This document shows positions 53,722-63,100 of a DNA stretch of 64,000 bases, one piece after another. Each line of letters starts with the position of its first letter. Positions within the stretch are counted from its first letter, which is position 1. The notes under the pieces were generated by a model that was not told the DNA's origin, made no database searches, and saw only the letters and a list, made by a program, of their open reading frames with translations. Made by a program: the position numbers and the translations under genes. This DNA comes from Cellulomonas marina (GTDB lineage: Bacteria > Actinomycetota > Actinomycetes > Actinomycetales > Cellulomonadaceae), in assembly GCF_900111925.1 (NCBI RefSeq), contig NZ_FOKA01000014.1, positions 37,517 to 101,516 on the forward strand. Reading direction: 5' to 3'.

Positions 53722-54138
53722 GTGCGGCTCTCGACGCTGCTCGACACGGACCAGCGCACCGGCTCCGGCCGGTGGACGGCCCTGGCCGAGGCGCCGGCCC
53801 CCCTCGCCCCCCGACCGGCGGCGGGCACCGCCGACCCGGCACCCCGCACCACCACGGCCACGCTCGAGGAGCGGCGGAGCTTCACCTCCGTCGTCGCCGC
53901 GCTCGTGCCGTGCCGGTCCAACGACCCCGAGCTCTGGTTCGCCGAGCGGACGGCCGAGGTCGAGCAGGCCAAGGCGCTGTGCCGCGAGTGCCCGCTCGTC
54001 GCCGGCTGCCTGGCCGGTGCGGTGGAGCGCCAGGAGCCCTGGGGCGTCTGGGGCGGCCAGGTCTTCGTCGACGGCGTCGTCGTCGCGACGAAGCGGGGCC
54101 GCGGCCGGCCGCGCAAGGACGCCTCCGGCGCCGCCTGA
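53722..54138 (+). CDS. whiB7: WhiB7-type redox-sensitive transcription factor
   Basis: A 138-residue WhiB protein. The four Fe-S cluster cysteines are Cys64, Cys87, Cys90 and Cys96; EPWGVWGG follows at 105-112, and the C-terminus is an AT-hook (KRGRGRPRK, about 124-132), which marks the WhiB7 subgroup. WhiB7 binds the primary sigma factor and switches on intrinsic resistance to ribosome-targeting antibiotics. The N-terminal 50 residues are longer than in mycobacteria. The GTG at 53722 has AGGAGG at 53711. Position after uvrD2 equals that of Rv3197A. A hairpin at 54181-54215 may end the transcript. Confidence 0.93.
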   Translation: MRLSTLLDTDQRTGSGRWTALAEAPAPLAPRPAAGTADPAPRTTTATLEERRSFTSVVAALVPCRSNDPELWFAERTAEVEQAKALCRECPLVAGCLAGAVERQEPWGVWGGQVFVDGVVVATKRGRGRPRKDASGAA

Positions 54139-54161
54139 CGACCGCTCTGGGGTCGCGGGCG

Positions 54162-55247
54162 TCAGCCGGTCGGCGGCAGGCCCGTGCACCCGCACCGCGT
54201 GTGCGGGTGCACGGGTCGCGCCACGCCGAGGAGCCCCGGCAGGGCGACCTCCACCACCGCAGCCCAGCTCGGCGGCCGCCGTCCGTCCACCGCGGCGAGG
54301 ACGTGCGCGGCGGCGAGCGTCCCGGCGACGCCGCTGAGCAGCAGCGGCTCCTCGGCGGTCGGGCGGGTCCGCGGCGCGTGGTCACCGCCGGCTGCGGACG
54401 GGCCGGCACGTCGCCGCAGGCCCAGCCCGTCGGTGAGCGGGAGACCGGGGTCGGGCGGCACCACCTGCGCCGCGACGACGGGCCACGCCGGGTCGTCCGC
54501 CGCGCGCGCCAGGTCCAGGCACCGCAGGCACGGGGTGCGCCCCGGCACGACGAAGGGCCCGACGAGCGCGTCCGCCTCCCGCACCACGACCGACAGGTGC
54601 GGGACGCCCGCGCCGAGCAGCACGGGCGCGCGGGCCGGGTCGGCAGCGCCGTGCTCCACGACCACCAGGACGTCGGGCCGCCGGTCCGCGGTCGTGCGGA
54701 CGTCGACCCGCACGTCCGCCAGGGCGCGCGCCGCTGCAGCGACGCGCGGGGAACCCACGTCCGCCCAGCGGTAGGCGCCCGGACCCACGTCCCCGGAGCG
54801 CACGGGCCCGGGATCGTCGAGCACCACGGTGCCGACGCCCGCCGCGGCCACCGTCGACGCGACCACCAGCCCGGTGGGGCCCAGCCCCAGCACGCCCACC
54901 ACCGCGGCCTCGCGCCGGGTCAGGACCTCGGCCGCGCCGCCCCCGCCGCCGGCGAGGCACGCGGCGTCCGCGCAGACGACGGCCGCCCGTGCCGCGCGCG
55001 GGTCGGCCCGGCCCTCGTCGAGCACGCCGAGCGCGAGCAGCCCCGGCAGGACCGCGTCCGGGAGGGCGCCGACGCGCCGCGCCCCGGCCGGGCCCGCCGG
55101 CAGCTCGCGCTCGCGGTCGAGCGCCACCAGCGCCTCGACCTCGGAGGGCGCGAGCCCGTCGACCCGCACGGCCCACCGCGGGTCCAGGCCCACCTGCACC
55201 TCACCCGGACCCCGACGCAGGACACGCAGGCCCGCCCGCAACCGCAT
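54162..55247 (-). CDS. ThiF/E1-like adenylyltransferase family protein
   Basis: A 361-residue protein. Residues 115-250 form a Rossmann fold similar to ThiF/MoeB (VVGVLGLGPTGLVVAST, LDDPGPV), and PCLRCLDL plus a final CGC pair could bind zinc. An N-terminal domain of about 110 residues precedes it, as in the RiPP-related leader-binding ThiF proteins, but no precursor peptide or cyclodehydratase is visible nearby. Whether it still adenylates anything is unclear. It is convergent with whiB7, with 23 bp between the stops. ThiF-like genes next to whiB7 are common in actinobacteria according to my recollection. Confidence 0.78.
   Translation of the reverse strand: MRLRAGLRVLRRGPGEVQVGLDPRWAVRVDGLAPSEVEALVALDRERELPAGPAGARRVGALPDAVLPGLLALGVLDEGRADPRAARAAVVCADAACLAGGGGGAAEVLTRREAAVVGVLGLGPTGLVVASTVAAAGVGTVVLDDPGPVRSGDVGPGAYRWADVGSPRVAAAARALADVRVDVRTTADRRPDVLVVVEHGAADPARAPVLLGAGVPHLSVVVREADALVGPFVVPGRTPCLRCLDLARAADDPAWPVVAAQVVPPDPGLPLTDGLGLRRRAGPSAAGGDHAPRTRPTAEEPLLLSGVAGTLAAAHVLAAVDGRRPPSWAAVVEVALPGLLGVARPVHPHTRCGCTGLPPTG
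54181..54215. terminator. hairpin at the whiB7 / ThiF-like convergent ends
   Basis: A perfect 14-bp stem, CCCGTGCACCCGCA, with a 7-nt loop, 43 bp after the whiB7 stop. It lies within the last codons of the ThiF-like gene on the other strand (coding for VHPHTRCGCTG), so it does double duty. Confidence 0.65.
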
Positions 55248-55386
55248 CGTCCTGCCGCCCCTCTCGTGCACCGGCCGGCCCCGGCACCGGCGGCCCGGGC
55301 GGCACCCTGCCACGACGACCCGCCCCGCAGCCGATCTCCGTCCACAGCCGGCGCCGCAAGACGGGATGGGCGACCGCCGGCACGAC

Positions 55387-55422
55387 GACGGGGTGCCACC
55401 GCTGCTGCGGTGGCACCCCGTC
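55387..55422. terminator. terminator downstream of DUF5679 gene
   Basis: A perfect 16-bp stem, GACGGGGTGCCACCGC, with loop TGCT. It separates the DUF5679 gene from the ThiF-like gene; both are on the minus strand. Confidence 0.87.
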
Positions 55423-55490
55423 GGGTGGTGGTCGGTGTGCTCGGATCCCGGCCCAGATGTGGCCGAGCCGGCCCCGGCGCGGACCGGGTG

Positions 55491-55649
55491 TCAGGCCTTG
55501 CCGAGGATCCGGTTGAGCTTGGTCCCGCACACGGGGCACACGGCCTTGGCCATGCGGCGCCCGGACTCGGAGACGACGACGTCACCCTCGGCCTCGCGCT
55601 TCTCCTTGCACTTCACGCAGTAGAACTCGCCCGCGTAGGTCTCCGCCAT
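55491..55649 (-). CDS. DUF5679 small zinc-ribbon protein
   Basis: A 52-residue protein with CVKCK near the N-terminus and CPVCG near the C-terminus, spaced to form a zinc ribbon, and a Lys-rich surface (KCKEKREAEG). This is the DUF5679 family of actinobacteria; function unknown, nucleic acid or ribosome binding is conceivable. Two in-frame ATG codons lie 6 nt apart; the second (55649) is chosen because AGGAG is 6 nt before it. It is its own transcription unit with a strong terminator. Confidence 0.9.
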   Translation of the reverse strand: MAETYAGEFYCVKCKEKREAEGDVVVSESGRRMAKAVCPVCGTKLNRILGKA

Positions 55650-55827
55650 CACCATCTCCTGTCCTTCAGCCGCCTCGGACCGGCGGCCGGCTCGGGGGCG
55701 CGGCACCGGTCGCCGGGCCGCGCGACGCCCACAGTAGACGCACGATCGGGGGACCCGCCGCCGCACGGGGGCCCGGCGCGCCGGGCGGGCCGGGCCGGTG
55801 CTCCCGTCCGGCGGGCCGCCGCTCCAC

Positions 55828-55833
55828 TACCGT
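55828..55833 (+). promoter_or_regulatory. -10 box of the YgjP-like gene (leaderless)
   Basis: TACCGT ends 7 nt before the GTG at 55841. Confidence 0.5.
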
Positions 55834-55840
55834 CACCCCC

Positions 55841-56431
55841 GTGCGCCACCAGCACGACCTCGACGGCGTCGAGGTCCGCCGCTCCCGCCGTCGCCTGCGG
55901 ACGGTCTCCGCGTGGCGCGAGCAGGACCGCACGGTGGTCGCCATCCCGGCGCGGTTCAGCCCCGCGCAGGAGCGCGAGTGGGTGCAGCGGATGCTCGCGC
56001 GGCTCGCGGCGCAGGAGCGGCGGCGGCGGCCGTCCGACGACGAGCTCGTCGCGCGGGCCGCGGAGCTGTCCGCGCGCTACCTCGGGGGGCGGGCGCGGCC
56101 CGCCAGCGTCGCCTGGTCGTCCCAGCAGGGGCGGCGGTGGGGGTCGTGCACGCCCGCCGACCGGTCCATCCGCATCTCCGACCGCGTCCGCGGGATGCCG
56201 CGCTGGGTGCTCGACTACGTGCTGCTGCACGAACTGGTGCACCTGCTCCACGCGGGTCACGGGCCCGAGTTCTGGGCGGAGGTGAACCGGTACCCGCGGA
56301 CCGAGCGGGCGCGCGGCTTCCTCGAGGGCTACTCCTTCGCCCTCGAGCGCGGGGGCCCGGGCGGCGGACCGGACGGCGCACCGGACGACGGACCCGACGA
56401 CCGCGGGGTCGAGGTCGCGGTCGAGCCCTGA
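55841..56431 (+). CDS. YgjP-like metallopeptidase domain protein
   Basis: A 196-residue protein with a SprT/WSS1-like gluzincin domain: WSSQQGRRWGSCTPADRSIRIS, then HELVHLLHAGHGPEFW with His130, Glu131 and His134 and a third His 7 residues on. This is the YgjP (DUF45) family, thought to act as a zinc protease, possibly on DNA-protein crosslinks; the substrate is unknown. The C-terminal 35 residues are Gly/Pro/Asp-rich low complexity. Convergent with the DUF2342-type gene, 56 bp apart. Confidence 0.88.
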   Translation: MRHQHDLDGVEVRRSRRRLRTVSAWREQDRTVVAIPARFSPAQEREWVQRMLARLAAQERRRRPSDDELVARAAELSARYLGGRARPASVAWSSQQGRRWGSCTPADRSIRISDRVRGMPRWVLDYVLLHELVHLLHAGHGPEFWAEVNRYPRTERARGFLEGYSFALERGGPGGGPDGAPDDGPDDRGVEVAVEP

Positions 56432-56487
56432 CGCCCTGTCCCGGCACGCAGGCCCGTGACCTGGACCTGACGCCCGGGCCCCGGCGC

Positions 56488-57996
56488 TCAGGCCCCGGTC
56501 CCGGCCCCACCGCGCCCGTCCTCGTGCGGGCCGTCGCGGTCGTCCTGCGGCCCCGGCGCCGTGGGGCCTTCGCCGGTGTCCTCGCCGAGGATCTCGGCCA
56601 GCACCCGGTCGAGGTCGGCGCCCTCGTCCGTCTGCTCCGCGCGCCGCCCGGCGTACCCGGCCGGGTCGTCGAGGTCCTGCGCCGTCGGCAGTAGGTCGGG
56701 GTGAGCCCAGACCGCGTCCCGCCCGGCCGGCCCGCCGTCAGCGGCGATGCGCGCCCAGAGGGCCGCCGCGTCCCGCGACCGCCGCGGCCGCAGCTCCAGC
56801 CCGACGAGCGTGGCGAACGTCTGCTCGGCCGGCCCGCCAGCGGCCCGACGGCGCCGCATCATCTCGCGCAGCGGGACCGCGTGCGGCAGGTGCGGCAGGG
56901 CCGCCTGCGCCGTCACCTCCTCCACCCAGCCCTCGACGAGCGCCAGCGCCGTCTCCAGGCGCGCGAGCGCGGCGCGCTGGTCCTCGGTCGTCTGCGGCGC
57001 GAAGACCCCGCCCGCCAGCGCCGAGCGCAGCGCCTCGGCGTCCGTCGGGTCGATGGCGCGCACCGCCTCCTCGAGGCCCTCGACGTCGATCGAGATGCCG
57101 CGCGCGTACGCCTCGACCGTGCCCAGCAGGTGCGCTCGCAACCACGGCACGTGCGTGAACAGCCGGTTCGCCGCCGCCTCGCGCAGCGCCAGGAAGAGGC
57201 GCACCTCTTCCGCCGGCGCGTCCAGCCCCTCGGCGAAGGCCTCGACGTTCCGCACGACGAGGGCCGCGCCGGGCGTCTCGAGCAGCGGCAGCCCGATGTC
57301 CGTGGTGCCGAACGCCTCGGCCGCCAGCGTCCCGGCCGCGTGCCCGACCTGCATGCCGAACACCGCCGACCCCAGCCGGCGCAGCAGCTCACGGGGGTCG
57401 CCCATGGCGCCGAGCCCGGGCAGGCCCGGTATGCCCGGCAGCCCGGGCACCCCCGCCGTCCCGGGCCCGCCCTCGAGCTCGTCGGCGCCCGGCAACGCCT
57501 GCCCGAGGGTGTCCGCCAGCGCCAGCGACAGCGACGACGCGACCGGCTCGGTCAACGTCCGCCACGTGGGCAGCGTCGCCTCGACCCACTCCGCGCGGGT
57601 CCAGGCGCGCGGCGTGCCCGTGGCGGGCGGCAGGTCGGTCGCGGCGTCGAGCCAGAGCTCGGCGACCCGCAGCGCGTCGAGCGCCTGCCGGGACTGCGTC
57701 GGCGTCAGCGAGGGGTCGCCGCCGACGGCCGCCTGCTGGCGCGCCAGGTCGTGGGCGACCTGCCAGTTGACGGGCTCGTCGCCCGACGTGGCGAGCATGC
57801 GCTGCACCTGCTGCATGGCGGCGGCCATCGTCTGGGGGTCCGTCGGCATGCCGGACGCGGCGGCCATGGCCTCCGGGTCCAGCCCGCGCTCACGCATCTC
57901 GCGCAGGGCGTCGTCGGCGGCGGGGCCGAGCATCTGGCGCAGCATCTGCTCCCACGGCGGCACGCCGCCGTCGGGGGAGGGTCGGTCGGCGCTCAT
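56488..57996 (-). CDS. DUF2342-type zinc-dependent metalloprotease-like protein
   Basis: A 502-residue protein of the actinobacterial DUF2342 / coenzyme F420-biosynthesis-associated family (Rv3195-like). An N-terminal Gln/Met-rich helical part has PPWEQMLRQML; the core holds GMQVGHAAGTLA, VVRNVEAFAEGLD, the conserved FTHVPWLRAHLLG segment and LVEGWVEEVT. A collagen-like run of Pro-Gly triplets links residues 175-190. Family members are annotated as hydrolases, but I see no standard HExxH site, so activity is uncertain. The ATG at 57996 has GGAGGA upstream. Divergent from the PDZ/Lon-like gene, as in M. tuberculosis Rv3194c-Rv3195. Confidence 0.85.
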   Translation of the reverse strand: MSADRPSPDGGVPPWEQMLRQMLGPAADDALREMRERGLDPEAMAAASGMPTDPQTMAAAMQQVQRMLATSGDEPVNWQVAHDLARQQAAVGGDPSLTPTQSRQALDALRVAELWLDAATDLPPATGTPRAWTRAEWVEATLPTWRTLTEPVASSLSLALADTLGQALPGADELEGGPGTAGVPGLPGIPGLPGLGAMGDPRELLRRLGSAVFGMQVGHAAGTLAAEAFGTTDIGLPLLETPGAALVVRNVEAFAEGLDAPAEEVRLFLALREAAANRLFTHVPWLRAHLLGTVEAYARGISIDVEGLEEAVRAIDPTDAEALRSALAGGVFAPQTTEDQRAALARLETALALVEGWVEEVTAQAALPHLPHAVPLREMMRRRRAAGGPAEQTFATLVGLELRPRRSRDAAALWARIAADGGPAGRDAVWAHPDLLPTAQDLDDPAGYAGRRAEQTDEGADLDRVLAEILGEDTGEGPTAPGPQDDRDGPHEDGRGGAGTGA

Positions 57997-58210
57997 GGGT
58001 CCTCCGGGGTCGCGGGCCGGCGGTGGCGCCGGCGGTGCCCACGCTAACGACCGGGGACGGGCGCGGGCTCCCGTCCCCGCGGCACGACGCGATGGTTCGC
58101 TGAGGGCGCAGGACCTGTGCGCCGACCTGGGTGCGGGCCGTGCGTCGGCCGGACGGGTGCGCCGCGGTCGCTCCCAGGTCGCTCCCGGCCGGGTGGGCGA
58201 TGATGCGGCG

Positions 58211-59416
58211 GTGACAGAGCAGCAGGCCGGGGTGCCCGACGAGCGCGTCGGCGGCCCCGTGGCACCCGGCGACGCCGACCGCAGCACGGAGGGCACCGGC
58301 GCGACCGGCACGACCGGCGCCTCCGGCACCGACCCCCGCACGCGCCCGGGCCGACGCGCGCTGACCCTGTCGGTCTCCCTGCTGACGACCGCGGCACTGG
58401 CCGCGGCCGGGCTCGTGCTGCCCGTGCCCTACGCCGTCAACAGCCCCGGGCCGACCCTCGACGTGCTCGGCGAGCACGACGGCGAGCCGCTCATCACCAT
58501 CGAGGGCGCCCCGACCTACGACGCGACGGGCGAGCTGCGGCTGACGACCGTCAGCGCCGTCGGCGGCCCGGGCTACCCGGCCTCGGTGCTCGACGTCGTC
58601 GTGGGGTGGGTGCGCCCCGACGTCCTCGTCCAGCCCGCCGAGGACGTCTACGCCCCCGACCTCGGGCGCGACGAGCTCGAGGAGCAGAACCAGGCGCAGA
58701 TGACGAGCTCCCAGGAGGACGCGACCGTCGCCGCGCTCACCCAGCTCGGCTACGAGGTGCCCGCCGTCCTCACCATCACCGCGGCGGTGGAGGGGTCCGC
58801 GGCCGTCGGTCTCGTGCAGGAGGGCGACGTCCTCACGGCCGTCGACGGCGTGCCGCTGCCGGACTACGGGACCCTCGTCGAGCACCTGGACCAGGTCACC
58901 CCCGGGGACACCGTCACCCTCACGGTCACGCGCGACGGCGCCCCCGTCGAGGTGCCGGTGGTGACGGGGGAGGCGGACGGCCGCGCGCTCATCGGGGTGT
59001 ACATCGACCCCGCCTTCGACCTCCCCGTGGACGTGACGATCCGGTCCGAGGACATCGGCGGGCCGTCGGCGGGCACGATGTTCGCGCTCGGGATCATCGA
59101 CGCCCTCACGCCGGAGGACGAGGCGGACGGCGCGGTCGTCGCGGGCACGGGCACGATCTCCGTCGACGGCCGGGTCGGGCCCATCGGGGGTATCCGGCAG
59201 AAGCTCTCCGGGGCGTCGCGCGACGGCGCGTCCTGGTTCCTCGCCCCCGACGCCAACTGCGCCGAGACGGTCGGGCACGTGCCCGACGACCTGCGGGTCG
59301 TCGCGGTGGGCACGCTCGAGGAGGCCTACGACGCCGTCGTGGCCATCGGCGCCGGCGACGCGCAGGACCTGCCGACCTGCACGGCGGACGGCCCGTCGGA
59401 CGCGTCCGCCGCCTGA
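58211..59416 (+). CDS. PDZ domain Lon-like serine protease
   Basis: A 401-residue membrane-anchored protease. One helix (about 50-75, LTLSVSLLTTAALAAAGLVLP region) is followed by an N-terminal lobe, a PDZ domain (about 190-265) and a Lon-type proteolytic domain with the Ser-Lys dyad: Ser286 in GGPSAGTMFAL and Lys331 in GGIRQKLSGA. The 45-residue spacing fits Lon proteases. No ATPase domain is present, so it is the YlbL/Rv3194c type, acting outside the membrane on unknown substrates. The GTG at 58211 has GATGAT 6 nt before it (leaderless). Confidence 0.92.
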   Translation: MTEQQAGVPDERVGGPVAPGDADRSTEGTGATGTTGASGTDPRTRPGRRALTLSVSLLTTAALAAAGLVLPVPYAVNSPGPTLDVLGEHDGEPLITIEGAPTYDATGELRLTTVSAVGGPGYPASVLDVVVGWVRPDVLVQPAEDVYAPDLGRDELEEQNQAQMTSSQEDATVAALTQLGYEVPAVLTITAAVEGSAAVGLVQEGDVLTAVDGVPLPDYGTLVEHLDQVTPGDTVTLTVTRDGAPVEVPVVTGEADGRALIGVYIDPAFDLPVDVTIRSEDIGGPSAGTMFALGIIDALTPEDEADGAVVAGTGTISVDGRVGPIGGIRQKLSGASRDGASWFLAPDANCAETVGHVPDDLRVVAVGTLEEAYDAVVAIGAGDAQDLPTCTADGPSDASAA

Positions 59417-59456
59417 CGCGCCGCGTCGTCCGCCCGGCGCGTCGCGTCCGTCGTCC

Positions 59457-60035
59457 TCAGTCGAGCGTCGCGCGCAGCGCCTCGACGAGCCCCGGGACGG
59501 CGTCGGGCCCCTGCCCGACGGACGCGTCCTCGTCGTCGGACCGCGTGCGCAGCACGCACCACGACGGACCCGCGCGCAGGACGCCGACCGCCATCCGCAC
59601 GTCCGTCCGCTCGGGGTGCGTGCGCAGCACCTCGAGGGCGGCGGCCGGGTCCGCGGGCAGCGCCTCCTCCACGTGCGGCGGCACGACGAGACGCTCCACG
59701 GTCAGCGCGACGCCGTCGACCGCCGGCGGCCAGGCCAGCGCGCCGAGCAGACCCTCCAGGTCGTCGGCGGGCGGCAGCCGCTCCTGTTCGACGGACGTGA
59801 GGTGCCAGGGGTTCTCGGCCGCCGCCGCGAGGACGTCCATCGACAGCCGCGGCCCCAGCCCCGGGTCGGAGGCGAGGGCGGCCTGGGTCCGCACGAGCGC
59901 GAAGACGCGCACCGGCCCGTCCCACCCGGCGCGGGCGACGTGGACCTCCACCTCCCGCACGGCGTCCGCCAGCGCACGGCGCGCCGCCTCCTCGTCCTGC
60001 GGGCCGGTCGCGGGTCGCGTGCTGCCTGTGCTCAC
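59457..60035 (-). CDS. PPA1309 family protein
   Basis: A 192-residue soluble protein with conserved segments ALADAVREVEVHVARAGWDGPVRVFALV and LERLVVPPHVEEALP, recognised as the actinobacterial PPA1309 family, which sits between the PDZ/Lon-like and UPF0182 genes in many genomes. Function unknown. It is convergent with the PDZ/Lon-like gene (40 bp) and divergent from UPF0182. The GTG at 60035 has GATGCT 6 nt before it on the minus strand. Confidence 0.85.
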   Translation of the reverse strand: MSTGSTRPATGPQDEEAARRALADAVREVEVHVARAGWDGPVRVFALVRTQAALASDPGLGPRLSMDVLAAAAENPWHLTSVEQERLPPADDLEGLLGALAWPPAVDGVALTVERLVVPPHVEEALPADPAAALEVLRTHPERTDVRMAVGVLRAGPSWCVLRTRSDDEDASVGQGPDAVPGLVEALRATLD

Positions 60036-60168
60036 GGCGCCAGCATCACACGAGTCTGTGGGAACCTGGCGCCCGGACCAGCCGTTGCGCTGTGCGGACC
60101 CGACGCCCGGGGCCGTGCGTCGGGCGGACCCGGTCTCCGCTCCGCCCGACGACGAGGAACCCGCAGCC

Positions 60169-63100
60169 GTGACCTTCGCCAGTGCACCACCCCCGCGCAG
60201 CCCCCAGGGCCCCCGGGCCCCCCGCCCGCCGGCCCGGCGGCGCCCGCACCCCCTCGCCGTCACCGCGGTCGTCGTCGGCCTGCTCGTCGTCGCGCTGCTC
60301 ACCCTCAGCCAGGTCTGGACCGAGTTCCTCTGGTTCGGCCAGCTCGGCTTCACGCGCGTCCTCGTGACGGAGTGGGTGACGCGCGGGGTCCTGTTCCTGC
60401 TCGCCGCCGTCGTCATGGCCGGCGCCGTGGCGGTCAACCTCTCCGTGGGCTACCGCTCCCGCCCGGTCTACGCGCCCTCGACGCAGGAGCAGGCCAGCCT
60501 CGACCAGTACCGCGAGGCCATCGAGCCGCTGCGTCGCGTCGTCATGGTGGTCGGGCCCGCGGTCCTGGGCCTGTTCGCCGGGGCCGCCGCGTCCCAGCAG
60601 TGGCAGACCGTGCAGCTCGCGATCAACGGTGGCGACGTGGGCACGAGGGACCCGCAGTTCGGCCTCGACGTGGGCTTCTACCTGTTCACGCTGCCGGCCG
60701 TGCGGTTCGTCGTGTCGTTCCTGCTGGCCGTGGCGGTGATCGCCGGCATCGCGGGGCTCATCACGCAGTACCTGTACGGCGGCGTGCGCGTCGGCGGGCC
60801 TCAGGGCGCGCCCCGCACCACCCGGGCCGCCCGCGCCCAGCTCTGCACGGTCGGCGCGGTCGTGCTGCTGCTCGTCGCGGCCAACTACTTCCTCGACCGC
60901 TACTCCCTGCTGACGAAGGAGAGCGGCAACGGCCGCTTCTTCGGCGCCTCCTACACGGACGTCCAGGCGGTCATCCCTGCGCGGGGCATCCTCGCCGGCG
61001 CGGGCGTCCTCGTCGCCCTCGTGTTCGTCTACGCCGCCTTCCGCGGCTCGTGGCGCCTGCCGCTCATCGGCGTGGGCATCATGGTGGTCTCCGGCGTCGC
61101 GCTGGGCGGGATCTACCCGGCCGTCGTCGAGCGGCTGCAGGTGAGCCCCAACCAGCAGGACGTCGAGGCGCCCTACATCGAGCGCAACATCGCGGCCACG
61201 CGCGCCGCCTACGGGCTCGACGCGGTCGACACGCAGACCTACTCCGCGGCGACGACGGCCGAGGCCGGCCAGCTGCGCGAGGACGCCGAGACGGCCGCGC
61301 AGATCCGCCTGCTCGACCCGCAGGTCGTCGCGCCGTCGTTCCGCCAGCTCCAGCAGGTGCGCGCGTTCTACGACTTCCCGGAGACGCTCGCGGTCGACAA
61401 GTACGAGATCGACGGCGAGAGCCGCGACACCGTCATCGCGGTGCGCGAGCTCAACATCAACGGCCTCAACGACGCGCAGCGCAACTGGACCAACGACGTC
61501 ACGGTCTACACGCACGGCTTCGGCGTCGTCGCGGCCTCGGGCAACCAGGTCGCCGCGAACGGCGGCCCGTCCTTCTGGGAGGGCGGCCTGCCCACCACGG
61601 GGGACATGGGCGAGTACGAGCCGCGCATCTACTTCAGCCCGGAGGCGCCCGCGTACTCCATCGTCGGCGCCCCCGAGGGCCGCGGGGACTGGGAGCTGGA
61701 CTACCCGGACGACGAGTCCGGCGGTGCGGTGAACACCACCTTCCCGACGGAGGCCGTCTCCGCCGGCCCGAGCGTGGGCAACCTGTGGAACAAGCTGCTG
61801 TACGCGCTGAAGTTCGGCGCGACGCAGATCCTCCTGTCCGACCGTGTGACCACCGAGTCGCAGATCATCTACGACCGCGACCCGCGCGAGCGCGTGGAGA
61901 AGGTGGCGCCGTTCCTCACGCTCGACGGCCGCGTCTACCCGGCCGTCGTCGACGACAAGGTGGTCTGGATCCTCGACGGCTACACGACGTCGAACCAGTA
62001 CCCCTACTCGGCGCAGCGCTCGCTCGACGACGCGACGGAGGACGCGCTGACCGGCACGGCCGCCACGGTCCAGGCCCTCGCGCCCGAGCAGGTCAACTAC
62101 ATCCGCAACTCGGTCAAGGTCACCGTCGACGCCTACTCGGGCGACGTGACGCTCTACGCCTGGGACGACACCGACCCGATCCTGCGGGCCTGGCAGCGGG
62201 TCTTCCCCTCCGAGGTGCAGCCGCTGTCGGCCATCAGCGGTGAGCTCATGAGCCACATCCGCTACCCCGAGGACCTGTTCAAGGTGCAGCGGGACCTGCT
62301 CGGCCAGTACCACGTCACCGAGGCGGACCAGTTCTTCTCCGGCAACGACTTCTGGACCACGCCGGACGACCCGTCGACGGACCGCGAGGTCAACCAGCCG
62401 CCGTACTACCTGACCCTGCAGATGCCGGGCCAGGAGCAGCCGACGTTCTCGCTGACGACCTCGTTCATCCCGAGCGGTGCCAACGCGCGCAACGTGCTCA
62501 CCGGCTACCTCGCGGCGGACTCCGACGCGGGCGACCAGGCGGGCGTCAAGGGGGAGCGGTACGGCACGCTGCGGCTGCTGGAGCTGCCCCGCGACTCCAC
62601 GGTGCCCGGCCCGGGCCAGGTGGCGAACAACTTCAACACCGACCCCGACGTGTCCACGACGCTGAACATCCTGGCCCAGCGCTCCACGACGGTCGTGCGC
62701 GGCAACCTGCTCACCCTGCCCGTGGCGGGCGGTCTGCTCTACGTGCAGCCCGTGTACGTCCAGGCGGCGTCGGGCACCTCGTTCCCGCTGCTCCAGCGCG
62801 TGCTCGTGGCGTTCGGCGACGAGATCGGGTTCGCCAGCACGCTCGACGAGGCCCTCGACCAGGTGTTCGGCGGCGACTCGGGCTTCGAGGGCGACGGGAC
62901 GGGTCAGGGCGAGGCGCCCGACACCGGCTCCGAGGTCCCGGACCCGGGGACCGGCACGGACCCGGGTGACGGCACGGACCCCGGCACCGACCCCGGGACG
63001 ACCGACCCGGGCACCGGGACGGGTGACCCGGGCTCGACCGCGGACGCCCGCACGCGCCTGGCCGACGCCCTGGCGTCCGCCGACGCGGCCATCCAGGCCG

